7,611 nt of DNA from a bacterium (GTDB lineage: Bacteria; Latescibacterota; UBA2968), in contig JAPUJS010000322.1 in assembly GCA_027296045.1 (NCBI GenBank), positions 1 through 7,611 on the forward strand. The letters run 5' to 3'. Positions 1-5,849 of this stretch are shown here, in pieces. The notes under the pieces are model-generated. The model searched no databases, had not been told where the DNA came from, and worked only from the letters and a program-made list of their open reading frames with translations. Every line of letters starts with the position of its first letter. The first letter of the stretch is position 1. The position numbers and the translations under genes are program-made.

Positions 1-198
1 GGTAAAATTCATGATCGCATCCATCCCTTGAGCAGCTTCTAGCACCTGGTCGTAATTCCGGACATCAACCTCCACAATCGGTTTTCCATCCGGGTGCGGT
101 TTGATATCTGCCAGACGAAAATCATAATGCGGTTCCATGTCCGGAAGAATATTCGGGGCGATCTGACCCGACGCCCCGAGCAAAAGCACCTTTCTCAT
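1..198 (-). CDS. NAD(P)-dependent epimerase/dehydratase, N-terminal part (cut by window edge)
   Basis: Only the first 66 codons are in the window; the gene continues past base 1. The protein opens with a beta strand and a dinucleotide-binding loop, LLLGASGQIAPNIL, which matches the extended-SDR pattern G-x-x-G-x-[IL]-[GA] near residues 8-14, with Ala at the third glycine. The acidic end of the second strand follows (LADIKPHPDGK, about residues 30-40), then a VDVRNYDQV segment typical of the D-[LV]-x-D loop in epimerases and uronate dehydrogenase-like proteins. Such enzymes oxidise, epimerise or dehydrate sugar nucleotides or sugar acids with bound NAD(P). Its ATG shares four bases (ATGA) with the stop of the upstream SDR gene, and only a G-rich, non-canonical ribosome site precedes it, so translation is probably coupled to the upstream gene. 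Substrate and catalytic residues cannot be judged because the rest is missing. The fold is fairly certain; the reaction is not. Confidence 0.8.
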   Translation of the reverse strand, partial: MRKVLLLGASGQIAPNILPDMEPHYDFRLADIKPHPDGKPIVEVDVRNYDQVLEAAQGMDAIMNFT

Positions 199-959
199 GC
201 CCCACCCCCTTTCCAGCTTGCTTCAAACGAATGCTCAGGCTCAAACCCCTGGAGTTGAAACCACCGATTCCCCACCACATATTTGCCGTCCGGAAGATCT
301 GCACAAATGTGATGCACCGCAAAGCGCCGATTCCACTTCACCTCCGTTTGCGCATCCCGATTCAAAGCCAGCCGAAACGCCCGGGCTGCATCCCGAATAT
401 CCACCCACATCAAATCCGGATCCTGGTCTCCCACTTCTTCCTCCACCACCAGCTTGCCCAGCCTTAATGCCGTAACCGCCACCAGATGATCCCGGGCAAA
501 CTCCCGGCAGGTCAATTCTCCCAGATACCGGGTCATCTGATGCATTTCAGGAGAAGGCTTCGGTCGCCAGAATTCCGTGATATACACATCATCCGGATAG
601 GCCCCAAAGATCTCCAGTGTGCTGCCATACACAAACCGCTTCACCCCGGCTTCTACCCCTGCTGTAAACAACACATGGGTCCCCCGAGTTGCCAGATCCA
701 GCAACGCCTGCTCCCGTTCCAGTTCCCCCTCAGGCAGCCCTGGCGGCGGCTCTCCCGTATGCAAAATTGCCTTCATCCCTCGAACTGCATCCCACGCCAC
801 ATCTGGATCACGAAGGTCTCCAGTGACCCACTTCACCTCATCCCCAAACTCGGGAGGACGCTCGCCGGTTCCCCACACACGCAGGGTGTGATGGGAAGCC
901 AATTCTGCAACCACGGCGCCTCCCAACCGGCTTTCCCCTCCAGTGACTAAAACATTCAT
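195..959 (-). CDS. SDR-fold NAD-dependent epimerase/dehydratase-like protein, degenerate active site
   Basis: This 254-residue protein has the extended-SDR layout. A nucleotide-binding loop lies at residues 5-14 (VTGGESRLGG, third glycine kept). TGDLRDPD is at 46-53, where epimerases have the D-L-x-D adenine-contact loop. KRFVYGSTLEIFG at 107-119 carries the usual catalytic Ser/Thr (S113/T114), and VDIRDAARAFRLAL at 187-200 is the family's conserved V-D-[IV]-R-D helix. The catalytic Tyr-x-x-x-Lys expected near residue 140 is not present: alignment on the following helix gives H140-x-x-x-R144, and the only nearby Tyr (Y145) has Leu at +4. It may therefore bind NAD(P) and a sugar without classical SDR chemistry, or use an altered mechanism. 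The ATG is preceded by AAGGAGGG with 4 nt spacing. It lies 32 nt after the sulfatase gene and overlaps the next epimerase gene by 4 nt, consistent with one operon. Family is confident; function unknown. Confidence 0.82.
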   Translation of the reverse strand: MNVLVTGGESRLGGAVVAELASHHTLRVWGTGERPPEFGDEVKWVTGDLRDPDVAWDAVRGMKAILHTGEPPPGLPEGELEREQALLDLATRGTHVLFTAGVEAGVKRFVYGSTLEIFGAYPDDVYITEFWRPKPSPEMHQMTRYLGELTCREFARDHLVAVTALRLGKLVVEEEVGDQDPDLMWVDIRDAARAFRLALNRDAQTEVKWNRRFAVHHICADLPDGKYVVGNRWFQLQGFEPEHSFEASWKGGGA

Positions 960-991
960 GTGCCCTCCTTACCGATATCCGAATCGCTTTT

Positions 992-2368
992 TCACGCTCG
1001 CGTCCACTCACCTTCCTGATACCGCGCCTGTAAACGCCCGGAAAGCTCACGTACCAGATCCGGATTCTCTGCTGCAATATTGTTCCGCTCTTCCGGATCT
1101 GCCTCCAGATCATAAAGCTCCACAACATCGTTATAATTCTCAACCAGCTTGTGCTTCGGTGTCCGAAGCAACCGAAAATTCTTGATCGCACTCACGGCTT
1201 CTGTTCGGTGTTCGTCCGTCTCACCTTGCAAGATCGGGTTAAAGGATCGCGCATCAACATTTGTCTGCGGAGGCAACCCCGCCAGATCACAGATGGTCGC
1301 GTTCACGTCAATCAATTCAACCGCTCCTTCATGAACACGCCCGCCCACCATACCGGGTCCGGCAGCAATCAGCGGCACCCGCAGTGCCCCTTCATAGGGC
1401 ACGGTCTTACTATACAGCCCATGATCGCCCAGCATCTCCCCATGATCGCTTGAAAAAATCACATAGGTATTGTCGGCCATTCCCCGGGCAACCACCGCGT
1501 CCCAAATCGCCCCCACCTGATCGTCAATCGTCTCAATCGCAGCACAATACTGACGCCTTGTCTCCAGAATTTCCTCGTCCGTCATATCATTCGTCTTGAT
1601 CCGGCCCTCCAAATACCGGGGCTTTCCGGTCAGATCTGCCGAAATCGGCGGCGGCATCTCCGCACCCCGATACTTGTCAGCATATTCGGTCGGAGGATCA
1701 AACGGCAGGTGAGGCCCCACGAAACTCACAAACAAATGCCAGGGAAAATCATCCGGGATCGTTTCAATCCACTCCACAGATCGCCGTCCAATATACACGT
1801 CTTCAAATGCCTCGGTAGGCAACACCGAATCATGGCATACCCGATGCTGCCCTCCCTCCCGATTTCGCCTCTTATAATCGTCCACAAAAGCGTCCAGAAG
1901 CCCTTTCTCTTTCAAATAATGATTATAAGGCCCTCGCGGTGTCTTGGACTGCCCCGCATGACCCTTTCCCTCACATTCAACCGGATGCGTGAATCCCCAC
2001 ATATAGGTCTGGGGCCGATCCCCGTCCCGACCATTATAATGATCCGGCTTTGCCAGGTCCAGTTTGCCCACGCACCCCACATAATACCCATGGTCTCGCA
2101 ACCGCTGATAATAGGTCGTTGCACTTCGAGGCAAAAAGAATCCGTTGCCCAAAGCCCCGAGACGACTCGGCTGCAACCCTGAAGCCAGACCAATCCGGGC
2201 AGCCGCACACACCGGAGAATTTGTCGTACACTGGGTAAACTGAACGCCACGCTTTGCCAATTTGTCCAGGTTTGGCGTGCGCACAAAGTCTGCTCCCATC
2301 GAACCCAGATAGTCCCACCTGTGCTGATCATCCATAATAAGCAAAATATTCGGTCGATCTTGAGCCAT
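992..2368 (-). CDS. Type I sulfatase (formylglycine-dependent), cytosolic type
   Basis: The protein has 458 residues from the preferred ATG. Family marks, in order: the metal-binding Asp pair in NILLIMDDQ (D13, D14); the formylglycine signature C54-A-A-A-R58, matching C-x-[PA]-x-R, in which Cys is oxidised to formylglycine by a separate maturase; GKLDL at 101-105 with the conserved Lys; the His in VGPHLPFDPP (H220); SSDHGEMLGDHG (D308, H309, metal and catalytic site); and K321. The C-terminal part holds the usual ELYDLEADPEERNN motif (417-430). These enzymes hydrolyse sulfate esters; the substrate, probably a sugar, cannot be read from sequence. No signal peptide is present, so the enzyme should stay in the cytoplasm, unlike many periplasmic sulfatases. 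At position 104 an Asp occupies the place of the His usual in GKxH. The gene starts 19 nt after the quinone oxidoreductase stop and is followed by two SDR genes, suggesting a shared sugar pathway. Confidence 0.93.
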   Translation of the reverse strand: MAQDRPNILLIMDDQHRWDYLGSMGADFVRTPNLDKLAKRGVQFTQCTTNSPVCAAARIGLASGLQPSRLGALGNGFFLPRSATTYYQRLRDHGYYVGCVGKLDLAKPDHYNGRDGDRPQTYMWGFTHPVECEGKGHAGQSKTPRGPYNHYLKEKGLLDAFVDDYKRRNREGGQHRVCHDSVLPTEAFEDVYIGRRSVEWIETIPDDFPWHLFVSFVGPHLPFDPPTEYADKYRGAEMPPPISADLTGKPRYLEGRIKTNDMTDEEILETRRQYCAAIETIDDQVGAIWDAVVARGMADNTYVIFSSDHGEMLGDHGLYSKTVPYEGALRVPLIAAGPGMVGGRVHEGAVELIDVNATICDLAGLPPQTNVDARSFNPILQGETDEHRTEAVSAIKNFRLLRTPKHKLVENYNDVVELYDLEADPEERNNIAAENPDLVRELSGRLQARYQEGEWTRA

Positions 2369-2380
2369 AGGACCTCCTTT
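2369..2380 (-). promoter_or_regulatory. Ribosome binding site that fixes the sulfatase start
   Basis: Read on the minus strand, AAAGGAGGTCCT directly precedes an ATG at 2368, giving a full AGGAGG with 4 nt spacing. An in-frame ATG nine codons further upstream (2395) would overlap the preceding gene by 8 nt and lacks such a site. It would also place nine unconserved residues ahead of the first sulfatase strand, so 2368 is preferred. Confidence 0.8.
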
Positions 2381-2387
2381 ATATCCA

Positions 2388-3371
2388 TCATTCATCTCTC
2401 ACAGCCATAATTACTTTCCCCGTGTTCCGATTCTGTGCCAGAATATCCTGGGCCGCTTCCGCCTGGGTAATCGGTACAACCTCAAAAATCACCGGCTCGA
2501 TCGTGCCATTGACCAGGAGTGGCCAGAAACGCTGTTCAAATTGCTGCGCAATCGCCGCCTTTTCCTCCAGCGAACGACTTCGCAAAACTGAACCAATCAC
2601 CCGCAAACGCTTCCGCATCAAGAAACTCAGATTGATCTCTGCCGTGGCACCGGTCAACAACGCGATGATCACCAATCGCCCACGAAGCTTCAAGAGTTCA
2701 ATATTTCGCGCCAGATAATCGCTGCCTGCAATATCCAGAATCACATCCACCCCGTCCGGATATGCCTCCAAAATCGCTTCGGCAAAATCACGTTCCTTGT
2801 AATTGACTCCGAATTCTGCACCCAGCTCCTTGCATCGATCCAGCTTCTCCTCTGTCCCCGCCGTCACCAAAACCCGACACCCGGCCTCTCGCGCCATCTG
2901 TATTCCCGCCGTCCCCACGCCACTGCCACCACCGTGAATCAACACCGTTTCGCCTTCTTGCAACCCCGCTTCGATGAACAAATTCACGAATGCCGTATAA
3001 AATACCTCCGGCACAGCCGCCGCCTTTACAAAATCCCAATCGTTCGGAATCCGAATCAGCAACTCCTGAGGCACCGCCACACGCTCGGCGTATCCTCCGC
3101 CCGAAAGCAACGCGCACACCCGATCCCCCACTTGCCAATTCGTAACTCCTTCGCCGAGTTCTGCAATCACGCCCGACATCTCCAGCCCCATATAAGGCGG
3201 CATACCCGAAGGAGGCGGGTAATTCCCCTGCCGCTGCATCAAATCTGCCCGATTCACCGCCGTGGCATGAATATCCACCAGCACTTCCCCCGCCCCGCAT
3301 ACAGGATCGGGAACGTCTTCCCATCGTAACGGAAACCCTTCGCTTTTTTCATCCACACAAATCGCTTTCAT
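2388..3371 (-). CDS. NAD(P)H quinone oxidoreductase, PIG3-type MDR family
   Basis: This complete 327-residue member of the zinc-independent medium-chain dehydrogenase/reductase superfamily is close to the usual family length. The N-terminal GroES-like domain (about 1-125) contains AVNRADLMQRQGNYPPP (38-54) and the GLEMSGVI strand, both typical of the PIG3/TP53I3 subgroup; no zinc-ligand Cys cluster is seen. The Rossmann domain has HGGGSGVGTAGIQMA (146-160) for NADP(H), and SVLRSRSLEEKAAIA (261-275) is another subgroup mark. Such enzymes reduce quinones or enone-type electrophiles with NADPH in the cytoplasm, so the native substrate is uncertain. The ATG has GAGGAG with 5 nt spacing. It is probably the first gene of the left operon, with a candidate promoter in the divergent spacer upstream, and its stop lies 19 nt before the sulfatase start. 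Links to the sulfatase/SDR genes may be only positional. Confidence 0.93.
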   Translation of the reverse strand: MKAICVDEKSEGFPLRWEDVPDPVCGAGEVLVDIHATAVNRADLMQRQGNYPPPSGMPPYMGLEMSGVIAELGEGVTNWQVGDRVCALLSGGGYAERVAVPQELLIRIPNDWDFVKAAAVPEVFYTAFVNLFIEAGLQEGETVLIHGGGSGVGTAGIQMAREAGCRVLVTAGTEEKLDRCKELGAEFGVNYKERDFAEAILEAYPDGVDVILDIAGSDYLARNIELLKLRGRLVIIALLTGATAEINLSFLMRKRLRVIGSVLRSRSLEEKAAIAQQFEQRFWPLLVNGTIEPVIFEVVPITQAEAAQDILAQNRNTGKVIMAVRDE

Positions 3372-3425
3372 AATGACTCCTCAAAATGTTGTCTCTTCCG
3401 TTTGCGACATCGCATCGGGAACCAC

Positions 3426-3454
3426 ACAATAACCGTGTTGTTTAAAAAAAGCAA
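3426..3454 (-). promoter_or_regulatory. Candidate sigma70-type promoter for the left operon
   Basis: On the minus strand TTGCTT (3449-3454) and TATTGT (3426-3431) are separated by exactly 17 bp and would start transcription about 48 nt before the quinone oxidoreductase ATG. The -10 keeps four of six consensus positions and the -35 three, so this is only a plausible match. A run of seven T on this strand lies just inside the -35 hexamer. Confidence 0.35.
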
Positions 3455-3475
3455 CGGACGCATCGTGAGATACCA

Positions 3476-3504
3476 TTGCATCTCCGCCGCCTTTATCCTA
3501 TTTT
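3476..3504 (+). promoter_or_regulatory. Candidate sigma70-type promoter for the VOC gene
   Basis: TTGCAT (3476-3481) and TATTTT (3499-3504) are 17 bp apart and would give a leader of about 28 nt before the VOC start codon. Matches to consensus are three and four of six. It sits back to back with the minus-strand candidate, with about 20 bp between the two -35 boxes, so a shared regulator could act on both; no clear operator is seen. Confidence 0.35.
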
Positions 3505-3539
3505 AGTCCAAAATCTCAACCCCAAAACAGGAGACCGCC

Positions 3540-3902
3540 ATGCTCAATATTCACTACCTCCACCACGCAGCCATCTGTGTCACCGACCTGGAACGCGCCA
3601 AAGCCTTCTACAGCGGCGTCCTCGGCCTCACCGAACTGCCCATCCGCGGCATCGACAGCAACCGGGCCTGGTATCAGGCCGGCCCCTGCCAGGTCAACCT
3701 GATTGTCAAAGACAAAGCCGACCCTTCCTCACCCCGTCACCTCGCCCTGTGCGTAGACAGCGTCCGTAAAGCCCGCAAGGCGCTCGAAGAACAAGGGGTC
3801 AAACTCACCAAAACCACGCAGGTAAGCAACATCAACCGCTTCTTCTTCGAAGACCCCGACGGCAACCGCCTCGAAATCGTCTGCCCCATCGGCCAGGGAT
3901 AA
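3540..3902 (+). CDS. VOC superfamily protein (glyoxalase/dioxygenase fold)
   Basis: A complete 120-residue, single-domain vicinal-oxygen-chelate protein made of two beta-alpha-beta-beta-beta modules. Module one has HAAICVTDLERAKAFYSGVLGL (broken here only as a pattern: H9, D16, F23-Y24, L28-G29-L30). Module two has RHLALCVDSV (H67) and ends in FFEDPDGNRLEIV with E112. Metal ligands are therefore likely H9, H67 and E112; the fourth position, in the first module, appears to be N53 rather than the common Glu or His. Members include glyoxalases, extradiol dioxygenases, isomerases and antibiotic-binding proteins, so the reaction cannot be named. ATG is preceded by AGGAGA with 5 nt spacing, and tandem stops TAA TGA close the frame. 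It is the only plus-strand gene: divergent from the quinone oxidoreductase and convergent with the oxidoreductase downstream. About 79 of its 120 codons end in C, unlike its neighbours, reflecting strand bias, transfer or expression selection. Confidence 0.9.
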   Translation: MLNIHYLHHAAICVTDLERAKAFYSGVLGLTELPIRGIDSNRAWYQAGPCQVNLIVKDKADPSSPRHLALCVDSVRKARKALEEQGVKLTKTTQVSNINRFFFEDPDGNRLEIVCPIGQG

Positions 3903-3910
3903 TGAAAACC

Positions 3911-3949
3911 GTTCCGGGTTCCGAGTTACGCCAACTCGGAACTCGGAAC
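3911..3949. terminator. 17-bp hairpin between convergent genes, likely bidirectional terminator
   Basis: The arms 3911-3927 and 3933-3949 are complementary over 17 positions, with one G-T (G-U in the plus-strand RNA) and a 5-nt loop ACGCC. Each arm repeats a 7-bp unit, for example ACTCGGA twice in the right arm. It fills the 58-bp space between the stop codons of the VOC gene and the Gfo/Idh gene. On the minus strand the hairpin is followed by GGTTTTCATT, a modest U tract, which makes it a plausible terminator for the right operon. The plus-strand exit has no U run, so termination of the VOC transcript by it is less certain. Confidence 0.7.
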
Positions 3950-3960
3950 CAACTCATATC

Positions 3961-5025
3961 CTACACCCAGGACCTCGGATTGGGAACTTCAACCCATCCG
4001 CCTTGCCCAACAGCCTGAACACCGACAATCCCCGGCAGCGTCATATCCAGCGCTAGCATCAACTCGACTGGAGAAGGCGTGCCGTTCTGAATCGCTACCA
4101 CAAAATCCAGAACAATCTGCATACTTGTCCGCCCATGTCCTTTGCCAAGAGCATCGGAAAATTGTGGCAATTCAGGGTGGGAGCACACCTCGCGCGTCAC
4201 CTCTTCCTTATCCCCGATCGAATAATACCCCACCGTCCGGGCTTCGCGGAACCGGCCGGTTTCAAACGAGCCCTCATCGCCAAAAAAACTCAAAAAATGA
4301 CTCATTCCGTGTACGTTCTGAAAGGAATTCATCAGGCGAAAAACGGCCCCATTTTCGGTCCGAAAAAGTGCCGTCTGCATCCAGTCCGCTTCATACCCCT
4401 CCTGAAACGCCTCCCGGCCAGACGACGCCACCGCCGTCACCTCCACAAACCGATCCCCCGTCATATGGATATAAGGCGATGTGCCATGGGTTGGATACAA
4501 TAAAGGTGCCAGGCTATTGCGCCAGGTCGGCCGTCCGTCAGGGTGGTGTCTGAGCGCCTTCAACCCGTGAATATACTCGGCTTCGGCATAATAAATCTTG
4601 CCCAGCTTCTTTTCCTCGTAAAGCGACCGGGCCCGTACCACCGTGGGCTCATATACCCAATTTTCGGCCATCATATACGTCCGATCACTTTTGGAAACCA
4701 CCTCCACCAGTGCCTTCGCCTCCCCCATCGTCATTGCGGCCGGCACGGCACAAAGCACATGTTTGCCCGCCCGAATGGCCTGCATCACGTGGTCGGCATG
4801 CAAAGGAGCAGGTGTAAACACCGCAACCGCATCCATTCGCTCATCGCCAACCAGCTCTTCAAACGCTTCATAGGCGGTATCCACACCCACCTGCTGCTTT
4901 GCCATGTCCCGTTTTTCCGGTTCCAGATCACAAACCGCCACCAGATCCGTCTCGGCATAGGCATCAAACACCCGTGCCCAGGACATCCCAAACCGCAATC
5001 CTGCAACCCCAACACCAAGCGCCAT
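3961..5025 (-). CDS. Gfo/Idh/MocA-family oxidoreductase, atypical A-V-P motif
   Basis: A 354-residue protein with an N-terminal Rossmann domain (GVGVAGLRFGMSWARVF, residues 4-20) and VCDLEPEKR (31-39) at the end of strand two. TPAPLHADHVMQAIRAGKHV (71-90) is the classic Gfo/Idh stretch. The next motif is normally E-K-P, whose Lys is catalytic in most members; here it reads A93-V94-P95, followed by AAM. A C-terminal alpha/beta domain follows, with LLYPTHGTSP (176-185) containing a conserved-type His (H180). The V-P-A-A motif and the Y-P-T-H-G segment recall the branch that includes GH109 glycosidases, which use NAD in a redox-assisted hydrolysis; that link is from memory and tentative. Likely role: sugar or cyclitol oxidoreductase, or NAD-dependent glycosidase, in the cytoplasm. 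It follows truC by 25 nt and is the last gene before the hairpin at 3911-3949. Confidence 0.88.
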   Translation of the reverse strand: MALGVGVAGLRFGMSWARVFDAYAETDLVAVCDLEPEKRDMAKQQVGVDTAYEAFEELVGDERMDAVAVFTPAPLHADHVMQAIRAGKHVLCAVPAAMTMGEAKALVEVVSKSDRTYMMAENWVYEPTVVRARSLYEEKKLGKIYYAEAEYIHGLKALRHHPDGRPTWRNSLAPLLYPTHGTSPYIHMTGDRFVEVTAVASSGREAFQEGYEADWMQTALFRTENGAVFRLMNSFQNVHGMSHFLSFFGDEGSFETGRFREARTVGYYSIGDKEEVTREVCSHPELPQFSDALGKGHGRTSMQIVLDFVVAIQNGTPSPVELMLALDMTLPGIVGVQAVGQGGWVEVPNPRSWV

Positions 5026-5040
5026 CACCAATCTCCTCTT
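5026..5040 (-). promoter_or_regulatory. Ribosome binding site that fixes the Gfo/Idh start
   Basis: Minus-strand AAGAGGAG (5033-5040) lies 7 nt before the ATG at 5025. In-frame TTG (5031) and GTG (5028) codons just upstream are too close to this site to be used, so the protein is taken to start at the ATG, two residues shorter than the longest frame. Confidence 0.75.
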
Positions 5041-5050
5041 TCAGAACACC

Positions 5051-5770
5051 TTAGCCCAGATCCTTTCCCTTTTCCCTCGCCTCCAGAACGGCCTCCCACC
5101 CAAACCGCCGGAACAAAAGTGCAATTTTACCAGGTATGCCTCCCTGAATACACACCGGCATGTCCGAATAGGGATGCACAAACGAAAGCTCGGTGGCCAT
5201 CAACAACAAGCGATGCAACCGGAATTTTTCTTTGAACAACCGGTTATGCCGATGGTCCCCGTAGTTTCGATCCCCCACCAGGGGATGATCCATATGCGCA
5301 AAATGCCGCCGGATCTGATGCCGACGCCCCGTATGCGGCTTCACCCGCACCAGGGAATACCGGGCCGTATCATAGCGCCCCACCGGAAAAGGCAACTCTA
5401 CCGTCGCCTCCCGATCGTACTCCGTCATCGCATCCACCGCCTCTTCTGCATCATCGGCCGGATAGGCATAATCAATCTGCCCCTGCTCGAGCGTATAACC
5501 CCGCACAACTGCCAGATAGGTTTTCTGAATCAATCGCTGCTCAAACAACCGGCCCATTCTGCCCGCAGCATCTTGATCCAGCGCAAAGATCAACACTCCC
5601 GAAGTCGCCCGATCCAGACGATGCACAGGATACACCCATTGACCCAGGTGATTGCGCAGCAACACCATACAACTCGCCTGGCCCCGCCCCAGGTCTGTCG
5701 GGTGTACAAACATCCCGGTTGGTTTATCCACGGCGACATAATGATCATCTTGGTACAAAATCGGAAGCAT
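5051..5770 (-). CDS. truC: tRNA pseudouridine synthase TruC-type (RluA family)
   Basis: This 239-residue protein matches the TruC branch of the RluA family in length and across the whole sequence. It begins MLPILYQDDHYVAVDKPTG, as E. coli TruC begins with a near-identical pattern. The catalytic Asp is D53 in the HRLDRATSG motif (50-58). IQKTYLAVVRG (81-91) and the active-site end RYSLVRVKPHTGRRHQIRRH are present (137-156), followed by HPLVGDRNYGD (162-172). In E. coli TruC makes pseudouridine at position 65 of tRNAs; the same site is probable here but not shown. The ATG at 5770 lacks a clear ribosome site; a TTG two codons upstream is possible but less like the family. The start lies 79 nt after the yhbY-like stop, across a strong hairpin, and its stop is 25 nt before the Gfo/Idh start. 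Clustering with yhbY makes a small RNA/ribosome maturation group. Confidence 0.9.
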   Translation of the reverse strand: MLPILYQDDHYVAVDKPTGMFVHPTDLGRGQASCMVLLRNHLGQWVYPVHRLDRATSGVLIFALDQDAAGRMGRLFEQRLIQKTYLAVVRGYTLEQGQIDYAYPADDAEEAVDAMTEYDREATVELPFPVGRYDTARYSLVRVKPHTGRRHQIRRHFAHMDHPLVGDRNYGDHRHNRLFKEKFRLHRLLLMATELSFVHPYSDMPVCIQGGIPGKIALLFRRFGWEAVLEAREKGKDLG

Positions 5771-5790
5771 ATGCAAAACGCCATAATATA

Positions 5791-5835
5791 GAACACCTCT
5801 ATTGCCAGAAGACCCCTCCAGCGATAGAGGTGCTC
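5791..5835 (-). promoter_or_regulatory. Hairpin in the leader between the yhbY-like gene and truC
   Basis: Minus-strand arms 5835-5824 and 5802-5791 pair over 12 positions, including one G-U. A C-A mismatch and two further G-C pairs extend the stem toward the loop. The loop (about 5806-5820) contains GGAGG, and the 3' arm contains AGAGGTG, the only other purine-rich, Shine-Dalgarno-like sequence near truC. A U run does not follow, so a simple terminator is unlikely. A processing site, an mRNA-stability element or control of truC translation are all possible. Confidence 0.55.
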
Positions 5836-5849
5836 AAACACATAGAAGG

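Noticed and set aside
486..950. Long plus-strand open frame opposite the SDR gene (154 codons)
   Set aside because: It lies wholly antisense to a gene with clear SDR motifs, its translation is Pro/His/Arg-rich without any family pattern, and it lacks a ribosome site.
2034..2391. Other minus-strand frames inside the sulfatase start region
   Set aside because: They are offset frames of the sulfatase gene without motifs; the sulfatase frame carries the Asp pair and the C-A-A-A-R signature.
3441..3454. A7 run followed by GCAAC, as a possible terminator tail or protein site
   Set aside because: Only a 4-bp GTTG/CAAC pairing flanks it, too weak for a terminator, and no transcript ends here; it is more simply part of the promoter spacer.
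4543..5791. Plus-strand open frames of 205-230 codons opposite the Gfo/Idh and truC genes
   Set aside because: Both are antisense to well-recognised proteins and have the Pro/His/Arg-rich composition typical of complementary-strand shadows; no motif is recognisable.
5590..5841. Minus-strand frame of 83 codons overlapping the start of truC, with an ATG at 5783 behind AGAGGTG
   Set aside because: Its product is Trp/Cys/Ile-rich with no family resemblance, and the TruC frame is conserved from its first residues. I considered a frameshifted truC start, but the family N-terminus is already complete in the truC frame.
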